From: Symbiodinium natans
Lineage: Eukaryota; Sar; Dinophyceae; Suessiales; Symbiodiniaceae
Assembly: GCA_905221605.1 (NCBI GenBank)
Contig: CAJNDS010002479.1
Location: forward strand, 955,001-1,019,000
Direction: 5' to 3'
Length of the DNA stretch: 64,000 bases
Position numbers and translations under genes: made by a program. Positions within the stretch are counted from its first letter, which is position 1. Each line of letters begins with the position of its first letter. The notes beneath the pieces were generated by a model. That model saw nothing but the letters and a program-made list of their open reading frames with translations. It did not search any database and was not told the origin of the DNA. Below are positions 55,801-64,000 of this stretch, one piece after another.

Positions 55801-58800
55801 TTCAAGTCGAATTGTAGGTGGTGGCATATTCCTCAATTACCTGCACTCGCATCCGAAATCTGGAGCAAACCCTAACTCTAACCCTAAACCCTAAACCCTA
55901 AACCCTAAACCCTAAACCCTAAAACCTAACACTAAACCCTGAGCCCCAACTCTTTCACCCGTTATCCAGCACGGGATCTGTCCCAGCATGATCCCATGCC
56001 AGGAGCAGTCGCGGCTGCTCGAGATGTCGCGGCTCAGGGAGGTGCTCCTTTGGGGCTTTAGAGGGCTTAGGAGTGTTTCGGAGGGTTTAGGGTTTGGGGT
56101 TAGGGTTTAGGGTTTGGGAGGGTTAGGGTTTAGGGTTTAGGGTTCGTGTTTGTAAGTTCTAGGTTCAGGGTTTAGGTTTTTGATTTTGGGGTTGACGGTT
56201 TGCGGGTTTCAGTGACTAAGGGGTTTTGGGTTTCAAAGTTTTAGGGTTTACAATAGGGTTTGGGGCTTAGGGGCAGGGTTCGCGGCCCTAAACCCTAAAC
56301 CCTAAACCCTAAACTACTAAACCGCTCCATGCCGCTTGCGGAATCCAGCTCCTTTCTGACTGTGACCCGCAGGGTCTTGATTCCCTTCGTAGAGGGGTAG
56401 CCCAGTAACCCGAAACCCTAGGCCCTTTTGCCCTTTTTTGGGTTGTGGGCTTCCTTAAGAAAGGTAACCACGGGAAGGGGATACCCTTAGTATAGTAGGG
56501 TTACCAGTTTGATCAACAAGCAGGCAACCCAGGTGGGTTTAGGGTTTGGGGTTTAGGGCTTAGGGCTTAGGGTTTAGGGTTTAAGGTTTCGGCGATCAGG
56601 GGTTTAGGGCGCTTAGTCCAGACAGTGATGGCTTTGCGGATGTTCCTCCCAGCGGTATCCAGCCAGAGTCGCTTCAAAAGCTTCATCCGGGGGTTGCGAT
56701 AACAAGGGCCCCCTAATGCTTGGATGTTCACGGCACTTACTAACCAATTATAACTGTACCCCACTTCTAAGCCCCTTAAGTGCCCTAATATGGTTATAAG
56801 TACAGTTCTAAGTACAGTTATACTTTGTTGCCATGAACCTCCAAGTAAAGGCCCCCAATAGCAGCATCCCCTTATAGTAAGGACTCCAAGAAGGTACCCC
56901 TAAGATCATAAACCTTCATCTCCCATCTCACGCCCACGGAACCCTGCACAATGAAACTGAGCACTTGGAGGTTCAGGGTACTGATAGTCCCAATCATGAC
57001 TGTACTGTTTGAGCCCCGCAGTCGTAAGTTATAAGTAGACTCAGAGTTGGGGGTATGATAACCCATGAACCTCCCAGTAGATCCAAAGAAACCCTGGTCC
57101 CTAAACCCTACTCTGAACGAGTAGACCGAGCGCAGGCTGCTCTGAAAGAAGAGATCCAGGAGGTGGAGGCATCCTGCTTAGGGTTTAGGCTAAAGGGTAA
57201 AGGGTAAAGGGTAAAGCATGACTGTGAACGGTGTGAGTGAAGGCTTCAAAAATGGAGGGATAAAGATGTGCGCATGGAATGGACCAAGCCGTTCTGCAGC
57301 TTAGCACAGTCGAGCCTCCGCGCTTGTCGCCTCATACAGTGCCAGCATGTGTCTTTGATTTATCAAAAAAACCCTAAAGAAACCAGAAATCCTTCAAACC
57401 CTAAAAAGAAACCAGAAATCCTTCAAACCCTAAACCCTAAATCCTAAACTCCCCCCCCCCCCCCCCCCCCCCCCCACAAAAAAAAAAGAAACAAACAAAA
57501 TTCACCGTTATAACCCTAGCCACCCTGTCAAGCCTATACCCTAAACCCTAAACCTTTAAAATCCCAAAAGCCCTATCAAGCCCACAGGAGACCGCCCGCG
57601 TCCTCCGCGCCTCGTCTGCGCGGAAGGGCGCCGACGCTGAGCGCCTCGAGGATGGGCAGCCCGGAAGGGGCCCTGAGAGCGACTTTTAGGGGTTTAGGGT
57701 TTAGGGTTTAGGGTTTAGGTTTTGGGGTTTTGGGGTTTTGGGGTTTTGGGGTTTTGGGGTTTTGGGGTTTTGGGGTTTTGGGGTTTTGGGGTTTTGGGGT
57801 TTTGGGTTTGGGTTTTAGGGTTTAGAGTTTAGGGTTCAGGGTTTGGGGTTTGGGGTTCAGGGTTTAGGGTTTAGTGTTTAGGGTCTAGGGTTTAAAGTTT
57901 AGGATTTAGGGTTGGGGTGTTGTGGGTCTTTTTTAGGGGTTTAGGGTTCAATTAGGGTTTATACGGGTTTAGGGTTCAAGGGCTTTGGGCTTTGGGTTGA
58001 GTGGGGGTTTCGGGTTTAATGAGGGAGTTTGGGGTGTAAGGTAGGAGAGTTGCGCGTTTGAACGGGTTGAGGGGTTAGGGCCAGGTTTACCTTAAGAACC
58101 CCAAACGTGCTTTGTTGTAGGTTATTAGTATATGATAGGACTCTTCGGCAACCTGCAAAGAAGTAGGTTTGGGTTCTTAAGGTAGGGTTTGAGGGTTTTA
58201 GTTAGGTTTCTGGGGTTAAGGGTTTAATGCTTGAGGTTTAGGGTTGAGGGTTTCAGAGTTTCGGGTTTAATGTCGTAGGGCTTGTGGGGCTTTAAGTTTA
58301 CAGGCTACACCCTCCCGTAATGGCGCCCAAAGAAGGGCAACGGTGGGGGGAAGAGGGAAGGGGCAGTTCAATGTCTGCAGTCCACCCGAAACCCTAAACC
58401 CTAAACCCTACTCCCCAAAGTCAAGCATGTGAGGGTTTTAGGGGCTTGGCGCTTATATGGACGGGCCCCCTTATACCATACCAACTGTAGTTGCGGGACT
58501 AAGACCTAGTCTAGGGTCCTTATAACCCAAGTTAGGGCCCTTAGAACTCTGCTCATAACTTGTGAACCCCTGTTCGTAGGGGCTTCGGGGCTTAGGGGTT
58601 GTGTCCGGTTTACCGGCCTTCTCTGATTCGGGTGCGGAGCCCCTTCCGCTAGCATTCCCCACCGCTGCAAAGTCCCAAGCTGCAAACCTAAATCCTTTTT
58701 CGGGTTTAGGGTTTAGGGTTTCAGGGTTTTAGGGTTTCAGGGTTTCAGGGTTTAAGGGTTTAGGGTTTAGCGTATAACCACGGTTAAGGTTTGATAATTT

Positions 58801-61800
58801 AGGAGCCAGGGTTAACGCCTGAACCCCAGCCATCGCTGCACGAGGCGATGGAGCACGAAAACGCAGCCTGTCAGCAGATGGAGGGGTGTAGGTTACAGGC
58901 CTTAAGCTACCCTACAGCCTTGAACCCTGAACCCTAAACCCCCTAAGCCCTGAACCCTAAACCCTAATTCCTCCTGAGCCCTAAGCCCTGAAGCTAACCC
59001 TGAACCCTTGGCCCTATAGACCCCACGACTATAATTGCACCCATCAGAACGTGTCAAGGTGACAAGGATCCGCGGTTACGCAGGGTTGAGGGTTGAGGGG
59101 CCGCGTGTATGGCGGAATGGCCTGCAAGAGGGACAGCAACGCAACAGATTGGTCGTCGTCAAGTCACGTTAAACACCATCAAACATCAAGACGAAATGGC
59201 ATTCGTTTCATGGCGTTTCTTGGGGCGTAGAAGGGGGTTCGGATTGTGTGCCTTATAAGCCTGTGTGGCGGATGCTGCGGAAGTGCTCTCAAAACTTGTG
59301 ATAAGGAAGGCTCAAAGGTCCGCGAGCCCGAGACATTCCGAAAACATACAGCATGTTTTTTTGAAAGTAGGTTTGAGGTCTCCTTCGAGGACGACGGGAA
59401 TGCCAGGGTTCGTTTTGGTTCGTTGTTCCGCGGTGGGGTGGGGAGGGGGGTCGGGTGGGGATGATTAGATTCTGGCCTGAACCGTCAGCACGACCTTATG
59501 CCCTTGTACCCCCAAACCCTAAACCCTAAACACACTTCGAGAACAAGGGCTTTCCTACACGAAACGCGCGTTTCAATAACTCGCCACGCACGGAACCAAA
59601 CGCCGCAAGATCGTGCGCCTCGACACCCTGCAAGGCTAAAAACGTGCACCTCGATAGGCCTATAAGACGAGGAAGCAACGCCATCGGCTTTAAAAGGGCA
59701 GGAAGACGCCAAACAAACGTATGCGCATAATCCTCGAAAGAGCAAATTCTTGTCAAAAAAAACATATAAACTCACACATAACACGACTTCAAAGGCAAAC
59801 ATTTACCTACAAGAAACGCTCGCTTCAATGAAAACGCACGCAAGGAAGCAACGCCACCACAACATTGATAAAACAAGATACCAAAACGCGAGCATAAAAT
59901 TGGAGGAAAAACTGCGCTTCTTCAAAAACATACAAGTTCATTCATAATTATATTCAAGAAACTTACAATAGCAGCGTTTTACCTACACGAAACGCGCTTT
60001 TCAATAAAAAAGCCACGTGGGGAAACAGCGGTGGCAGGTTGTCCGAGTGTGGGCGATTAAATGCTAAACTTTGCCTGCAATGGTGTGACATAGGTCGTTC
60101 GCCATTAATGAGCACAAGCAACGACGGAAACTAGCGCAGACAAAGAATCAGATGCGTCGCTCAGCTCAAAGGGGCTCCAAAAACCCTGAACCCCCAAGTC
60201 CTGAACCCTTCAAGCCCTAAAGCAAAGCTTGCAAGCCGTAGACGCGCCTTAAGCTCTGAAGATTAACCCTAAACCTTAAACCCTGAGCTACGTCTGACTT
60301 CCTCATGATGTCCTGTGCGACGTTGAGGAGACGCTAAAGCGACATCAGCCCGGGCCCGAGCTAGGGTTAGGGTGTAGTGTTCGGGTTTAGGGTTCACGGC
60401 TTAGGGTTTAACTTGCTAGGGGCTAGGGGGTGGGGGGGGGGGGGAGGGTTCGTGTGGGGGTCTACTTTGTGCAACACCAAGAATATGTTGTGTGAGTCAT
60501 GGTTTCAAAGGGAGTGCGTTAGAATGTATGTTGGGGTTTGTGGATGAGAATTTTGGAAGTTTGGATTTAGGGTTTAGGGCTTAGGCTTGTTTTCGAGACT
60601 CCCCCAAAAGTTAGCAATAAGGGTTTGGCATACGAAGCTTGCAAAAAGGTAGGTTTTGGGCTCTTCAGGTAATGTCGAGATTCTTGGGATTTTGGGCTTC
60701 AGCGGTTTCAGGTTTCGGGCGGTTGAGTTTTTAGGGTTTAGAGCGGACCCTGCCGTGCATCTGCTTAATTTCTACTAGCGATAAACCCTATTTAGAAGCC
60801 CCCTACACGACTTTGTAAAAGGACTGCGAAACATAAGTGCCTTTTTAGTCCCAGGACTCCCTAAGCCCTAAACGCTAGGACCTTAGGACTTTAGGGTTGT
60901 GTGTTTGGTGCAACTTTAAACATGTAATCCAGGCAGAAGTGGAAACAGCACGTGGAGCAGCTGCAGCTACAGCTCACGGAGGAGCAGGTGCCTTTTAAAC
61001 CCTAAACCCTACACCTTAAACCTAAAACCGAAAACCTTAAACCTTAAGCCGTAAGCCTTAAGCCTTAAGCCTTAAGCCTCAAGCCTCAAGCCTTAAGCCT
61101 TAGCCTAAGCTCTCAAGCCTAAACCTGAGTGCGCCTGAGATCCTGACTCGCTCATGCCTGCGTATGCTGGTACTCACTCAAACCCTAAACCTCTAACAAA
61201 CCGGGGGAGCCCCGATAGGGTTTTTGAATGCTTAAGAGCCCTAAAAGGAATCGCGACACGTCCTAAGTAGAAGAGCCGGCCGTTCGAAAACCCTAAACCC
61301 CAAACCCTAAACCCGAAACCCGAAACCCTAAACCCTAAACCCTAAACCCTACTTCTACAAGCTGCGCAGGCGGCTCGCGCGCTGGAGGTCGAGAAGGAGC
61401 AGGAGGCGGGCTTGTGGGGGGAGGGCCTTTAGTTGGGGTTTTTGGTATAGGGTTTTTGGTATAGGGTTTAGGGTTTAGGGTTTGGGGTTTAGGGTTTAGG
61501 GTCTAGGGTTTAGGGTTGTACCTTTGCAGATGCCCGGGGTAAGCAATGCCTTGTTTGGGCTTTTGTGATATTGTACATATGATTTAGATATAACTGGGGA
61601 TGCTTTTGGAACAAGTCGGAGGCTTTTGTGGGCCAGCCTAACTATCACGGGCTCTTTCTGGGCCCGCTGGGATGATTGTGATCTTCTTGTTGGCTTGAGG
61701 GTTTAGGGCTTAGGGTTTAGGGTTCAGGGTTTAGGGTTTAGCTTAAGGGTTAGAAGGGTGTAGCAGGGCATGACTACACACGATGAACGAAACTTCAACC

Positions 61801-62789
61801 CAAAAAGTCTGAAATCCTAGACCCTAAAGGACCCTAGACCGATGTTCCCCCTTCTTCTAGCAGTCCTTATTAGGGATTCTAGTGGGGGGGTACTCTTCTC
61901 CCGATTAGGGACTGTTAGTTTCAGGGGGAACATCCCAACCTAAGGGGACAAAAGAAACCCTAAACCCTAAACCCTAAACCCTAAACCCCAAAGCAGGCCC
62001 GCAGCGAGCTGGCGGCGCAAGGCACCGCATCAAGATGTTGTGAAAGGGGGGGTGGGGCTGTGGGCTGGTAGGTGACTAGGCCTTACCTGAAGAACGCAAC
62101 ACCTACTGTAGGTCGTAGGTTAAGCCAAACCCTAAACCCGAAACCCTAAACCCCAGGATTTCGGGATTTCGGGTCATGGAGGTCTTGCTTTGGGGAGCTC
62201 AAGGGCTCCCGGCGGGGGATGCTTGGCTTGGGGTATATTCCCACATGAGCAACAACCCTTCCCCTCCCCCCCCCCCCACCCCCCAAAAAAGACCTGAAAC
62301 CCTAAACCCTGAACCCGAGCCTTGAACCGAAACCCTAACCTCTAAACCCTAAACCCTAAAGGCTAAACCCTAAACCCTAAACCCTAAACCCTAAACCCTA
62401 AACCCTAAACCCTAAACCCCAAACCCTAAACCCTAAACCCTAAACCCTAAACCCTAAACCCCTAAACCCTAAACCCTAAACCCTAAGCCCTGAGCTTGCC
62501 CTAAGCCCTAAGCCCTGAACCAAGATGACGCCGAGCAGCACGCTGCTAGGCGACCTCATCGAAGAGCTGCGCGCTCGCGCTCTTCAGCTAGGCTGGAGCC
62601 TTGGAGGTTTGGGGTTTAGGGTTTGGGGTTTAGGGTTTAGGGTTTAGGGTTTGGGGTTTGGGGTTTAGGGTTTAGGGTTTAGGGTTTAGGGTTCAAGGTT
62701 TAGGGTTGCTTGGCTTACAGGTTGCTGCTTCTTCTGAGCTTTCGAGTAGCCTGAAGCCTGAGCCTTTGACCCGAACCTTGCTTTGTTGA
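50986..62789 (+). CDS. Gene C: unrecognised protein with coiled-coil C-terminal half, 14 mini-exons
   Basis: Fourteen phase-compatible exons sum to 792 nt: 263 residues and a stop. The N-terminus is serine/alanine-rich (MAPSSTELFSASKGAAPA). Residues 34-120 are rich in aromatics and leucine (LRSLGQWFLRLAVRDWRLLG; QFMPHFYQPTVAQWVSLAPQ; LFLFAIKKKLVAEMCAG). The C-terminal half is a coiled coil (VVELEERLK; AALKEEIQE; QKWKQHVEQLQLQLTEEQ; AARALEVEKEQE). I do not recognise a family. The coiled coil suggests a structural or oligomeric role, perhaps cytoskeletal; this is inference. It starts about 0.6 kb after gene B on the same strand. Confidence 0.55.
51426..51531 (+). CDS. Gene C exon 2
   Basis: FQSGAVEDLSIAALRSLGQW then FLRLAVRDWRLLGPT: a 35-residue frame with strong protein character. 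GA donor (ACA G/GATCTC) matches the phase of exon 3. The frame is open upstream through the TTTAGGG array, so the acceptor may be earlier. Confidence 0.65.
51796..52130 (-). repeat. Long CCCTAAA array before gene C exon 3
   Basis: About 45 units with CCCCAAA, CCCGAAA and CCCTATA variants, the longest telomeric block in the window, ending a few bases before the acceptor. Confidence 0.95.
52135..52209 (+). CDS. Gene C exon 3
   Basis: QFMPHFYQPTVAQWVSLAPQ then WVPL, starting directly behind a CCCTAAA array of about 330 bp (acceptor cgcAG). Donor CTG G/GCATAT. Confidence 0.65.
52617..52900 (+). repeat. Trinucleotide repeat (GCT, ACT, ACA)n
   Basis: About 285 bp: GCTGCTGCTACT mix, then (ACT)n 52710-52790, (ACA)n 52800-52820 and (ACT)n again. 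Every frame is open, giving poly-Thr, Leu, Ser or Val; it lies inside a gene C intron and is not coding. Confidence 0.9.
53773..53844 (+). CDS. Gene C exon 4
   Basis: (A)LFLFAIKKKLVAEMCAGM then FSDQQ, ending in the strongest donor of the window (A/GTGAGT). Phase 1 on both sides fits exons 3 and 5. It lies in a repeat-poor island of about 0.7 kb. Confidence 0.65.
54380..54540. mobile_element. Family G element, copy 2 (reverse orientation)
   Basis: ATAAGGAGGGCCCTAGAAGG, CATAGTCCCTACATACCTAA and AGTAGCCCCCAAATAACCCC mirror the copy at 43600. Confidence 0.7.
54665..54906 (-). repeat. CCCTAAA array in gene C intron 4
   Basis: About 34 units, broken once by TTTAAA at 54778. Confidence 0.95.
55270..55316 (+). 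CDS. Gene C exon 5: coiled coil starts
   Basis: (S)RSHGHRVVELEERLK; the Ser codon is split A/GT with exon 4. Acceptor gcgAG/G, donor AAG/GCCTTT. Read on, the frame ends AFKDLI-stop. Confidence 0.55.
55338..55409 (-). repeat. CCCTAAA array after gene C exon 5
   Basis: Ten units; again CCCTAAA on the donor side, one of the exceptions. Confidence 0.95.
55508..55618. mobile_element. MITE family D copy
   Basis: CTTGGTAGCCCGGTGGTACC at the left, core TTATAAAGTAACCAACCAAC and GGGTGCCCTTATGATAATAT, right end CTGGTCTACTAAG. Confidence 0.75.
55711..55760 (+). repeat. TTTAGGG array in gene C intron 5
   Basis: Seven perfect units; CCCTAAA (55880-55925) then precedes gene C exon 6. Confidence 0.95.
55970..56041 (+). 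CDS. Gene C exon 6
   Basis: HGICPSMIPCQEQSRLLEMS then RLRE; acceptor tccAG/C, donor GAG/GTGCTC, phase 0 both sides. CCCTAAA lies left and TTTAGGG right. Confidence 0.6.
56719..56846. mobile_element. MITE family C copy
   Basis: CTTGGATGTTCACGGCACTT and TTGCCATGAACCTCCAAGTA as inverted ends; centre has AATTATAACTGTACC and GGTTATAAGTACAG. Confidence 0.75.
56963..57080. mobile_element. MITE family C copy, 116 bp from the previous one
   Basis: ACTTGGAGGTTCAGGGTACT / ATAACCCATGAACCTCCCAGT inverted ends; centre TCATGACTGTACTGTTTGAG. Confidence 0.75.
57136..57162 (+). CDS. Gene C exon 7: coiled coil, 27 nt
   Basis: AALKEEIQE, acceptor cgcAG/G, donor GAG/GTGGAG. The same frame is open upstream (NERVDRAQ), so the exon may start at 57122. 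Confidence 0.5.
57451..57487 (+). repeat. Poly-C tract followed by poly-A
   Basis: About 24 C, then CA and nine A. A 27-bp repeat (GAAACCAGAAATCCTTCAAA and flank) lies in two copies at 57378-57430. Confidence 0.9.
57588..57635 (+). CDS. Gene C exon 8
   Basis: ETARVLRASSARKGAD with acceptor cacAG/G and donor GAC/GCTGAG. If unspliced the frame continues AERLEDGQPGRGPESDF to a TAG at 57687, so this could also be a terminal exon. Confidence 0.55.
57685..57910 (+). repeat. TTTAGGG, TTTTGGGG and TTTGGGG block after gene C exon 8
   Basis: Three TTTAGGG units, then about eleven perfect TTTTGGGG octamers (57720-57805, the ciliate-type telomere unit), then mixed variants. Reading from exon 8, the in-frame TAG lies in its first repeat. 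Confidence 0.95.
58085..58187. mobile_element. Hairpin MITE
   Basis: ACCTTAAGAACCCCAAACGT at the left and GGTTTGGGTTCTTAAGGTAG at the right form arms of about 17 bp; related to the element at 21107. Confidence 0.75.
58456..58581. mobile_element. MITE family A copy, diverged
   Basis: TATGGACGGGCCCCCTTATA, core CTAGTCTAGGGTCCTTATAA and GTTAGGGCCCTTAGAACTCT; right end CCCTGTTCGTAGGGG. Confidence 0.65.
58845..58885 (+). CDS. Gene C exon 9: coiled coil
   Basis: AMEHENAACQQME plus two bases; acceptor acgAG/G, donor GG/GTGTAG. A longer start at the upstream AG adds PSLHE. Confidence 0.55.
59040..60170. other. Unique region almost free of telomeric repeats
   Basis: 1.1 kb in gene C intron 9. Holds three degenerate copies of CCTACACGAAACGCGCGTTT near 59554, 59803 and 59972, and several short open frames on both strands without recognisable domains. 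No exon could be placed in phase. Confidence 0.5.
60933..60987 (+). CDS. Gene C exon 10: coiled coil
   Basis: QKWKQHVEQLQLQLTEEQ, textbook heptad-like. Acceptor tccAG/G, donor CAG/GTGCCT. Phase 2 entry matches exon 9 exactly. Confidence 0.75.
61040..61100 (-). repeat. (CCTTAAG)n degenerate array
   Basis: About eight units of AGCCTTAAGCCTTAA with CCTCAAG variants, a locally homogenised relative of the heptamer, just after gene C exon 10. Confidence 0.85.
61370..61405 (+). CDS. Gene C exon 11: coiled coil
   Basis: AARALEVEKEQE; acceptor cgcAG/G, donor GAG/GCGGGC. CCCTAAA left, TTTAGGG-like right. Confidence 0.65.
61841..61940. mobile_element. MITE family B copy with both ends
   Basis: GATGTTCCCCCTTCTTCTAG at the left, TTAGTTTCAGGGGGAACATC at the right, centre GATTCTAGTGGGGGGGTACT. 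Confidence 0.8.
61997..62021 (+). CDS. Gene C exon 12: coiled coil, 25 nt
   Basis: ARSELAAQ plus one base; acceptor agcAG/G directly after CCCTAAA repeats, donor CAA G/GCACCG. Confidence 0.55.
62334..62486 (-). repeat. CCCTAAA array before gene C exon 13
   Basis: About twenty units, followed by CCCTAAG variants to 62517. Confidence 0.95.
62525..62544 (+). CDS. Gene C exon 13 candidate
   Basis: (D)DAEQHA, acceptor ccaAG/A, donor GCT/GCTAGG. Phase 0 (MTPSSTLLGDLIEELRARAL) is open for longer and could instead be a different exon. The segment lies between CCCTAAA and TTTAGGG arrays. Confidence 0.4.
62607..62706 (+). repeat. TTTAGGG / TTTGGGG array after gene C exon 13
   Basis: Thirteen units alternating TTTGGGG and TTTAGGG, mirroring the array at 62334 across the 120-bp exon-bearing island. 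Confidence 0.95.
62721..62789 (+). CDS. Gene C possible terminal exon
   Basis: VAASSELSSSLKPEPLTRTL then LC and TGA after acceptor ttacAG/G. In phase with exon 13. The left flank is TTTAGGG, not CCCTAAA, which lowers confidence. Confidence 0.35.
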   Translation, partial: VAASSELSSSLKPEPLTRTLLC

Positions 62790-63663
62790 AGATCGCTTTC
62801 CCTTGCAAAACCCAACTAGAACAAGAAAGGGTTGTAAAGGAGGGTTTAGGCTGAAGGCTTGGGATGTCTCCGAAGGTTTGAGTGTTTAGGGTTGAGGGGG
62901 GCCCTTGGTAAGCTTCTGGGTTTAGGGTTTAGGGTTTAGGGTTTAGGGTTTAGGGTTTAGGGTTTGTTGCGGCTGGGCTGGAACTCCTTCAGCTGCATTG
63001 GAACATGGCTTCTATTCTTGGTATTGGTGGTGGTGTTTAGGGTTTAGGGTTGGTTGAGGTCTGAGGGTTGAGGGTTGAGGGTCGAGGGTCGAGGGTCGAG
63101 GGTCGAGGGTCGAGGGTTGAGTGTATTCATTGGGTGTCTTCATGGGGATACTTGCTATACTAGCCCAACTACATCTACAGCCCGGGGGTATGGAACAAAA
63201 TCCCAGGGCGTCAGTGTTTTTGTTTACTGCATGGGCCGTAAAACCCCCGACCCGGGTTTAGTGTGTCGGGTTTAGGCTTTAGGAAACTCCAACTTGTTGG
63301 AGCGGTCATGTTGTGCGAAACGTTGATAGTCAGTTGCAGAACCCCCGGTGACGTATTGCAGGTGCTATAGGAGAGACCGACTGCTCACATGGGGACTAAC
63401 CAAGTTATTGGCGTTGTTTAGGGGTTTCCGTTCTATGACTAGAAAAGATGTTTTCTTGATTTGTTTTTTTTTCTTACTTTTCCTCTGTCTAAATCTTGAA
63501 AACCATACTTTTCCCATGGTAGTTGAGGCTAGCAAGAAGCCCTGCTTGATGCACCTGACCGCTGCTCCAACCCTAAGCTCTGGACCCTGAGCTGCTCCCT
63601 CTTTCCTACTTTTTTTTTGTGGCTTAAGAACCCCCCCACAACATCAAACAACAAAAACGTATA

Positions 63664-63696
<33 letters not shown>

Positions 63697-64000
63697 GTGA
63701 GACACGGTCAATATTACTGCTTCCTTATTTTAGTAGAGGGGTAGTTGTTGCACCAAAACGCCGAGGATCGATAGGGGACGCGCAAAACTGATAGGGTTAT
63801 TTGATACGTAGGGTAAAACTCCGGTAGGTGAAAACATGGAAAACGATAGGGGACGCGCAAATGCAAAACCAAGCAAGGCTTAAACAAGAAATTTTTGATG
63901 CCGACATATATATATATGTATATATATATAGATATATATATATATATATATATATATTCTTCCCGACAAGGGTAACAAGGCGATTGTTTGTTTTTTTTTG
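62790..64000. other. 3' end of window: no gene recognised
   Basis: TTTAGGG at 62919-62966; about six GGGTCGA units at 63070-63115 (variant block GGGTTGA/GGGTCGA); T-rich 63450-63490; AT tracts at 63660-63698 and 63905-63958, the latter palindromic; an 18-bp direct repeat CGATAGGGGACGCGCAAA at 63769 and 63844. Confidence 0.6.

Noticed and set aside
59485-59802. 105-codon minus-strand frame (MFAFEVVLCVSLYVFF)
   Set aside because: Hydrophobic but ends in telomeric translation; no splice context or family similarity.

Overview
The window looks like nuclear DNA of a dinoflagellate, probably close to Symbiodiniaceae. Three things point there. (1) The whole window is saturated with Arabidopsis-type telomere heptamers (TTTAGGG/CCCTAAA). 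(2) A single-exon gene carries the RCC1-like repeat family (AFAAILADGSVVTWG...GGDSSAVQEQL) that is greatly expanded in dinoflagellates. (3) Coding pieces can be joined in frame only by mixing GT, GC and GA donors with AG acceptors that are mostly followed by G, a splice style known from dinoflagellates. No prokaryotic gene, rRNA, tRNA, CRISPR array or recognisable full-length spliced leader was seen.

Most coding sequence is in pieces of 11-110 nt. I read the non-repetitive islands between the telomeric arrays in all frames and chained those whose splice phases agree. This gives three head-to-tail plus-strand genes. Gene A (before 669 to 19869; its start lies outside the window) encodes RCC1-like repeats followed by a coiled coil. 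Gene B (20095 to about 50392) is a 12-TM major facilitator transporter of the SVOP/sugar-transporter type: 23 mini-exons summing to exactly 426 codons over 30 kb, with the MFS motifs in the right order. Gene C (50986 to about 62789) encodes an unrecognised protein with a coiled-coil C-terminal half: 14 exons, 264 codons. Gaps between genes are about 225 bp (A-B) and about 0.6 kb (B-C). A fourth gene, N (4149-5634), is intronless, has a ubiquitin-like N-terminus plus about ten RCC1-like repeats, and sits inside an intron of gene A. A short deletion shifts its frame near the 3' end.

The most striking feature is intron architecture. Introns tend to start with (GGTTTAG)n just after the donor and end with (CCCTAAA)n just before the acceptor. 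Most exons are therefore bracketed by CCCTAAA on the left and TTTAGGG on the right. Each intron carries telomere-like terminal inverted repeats that could pair in the pre-mRNA, and repeat polarity predicts the coding strand. Intron interiors hold several families of short palindromic MITE-like elements, homogenised telomere-variant blocks, poly-C/G tracts and microsatellites.

Exon boundaries and the chains were deduced by eye. The MFS reading is well supported by ordered motifs. Many single small exons are individually uncertain, and no transcript evidence was available.
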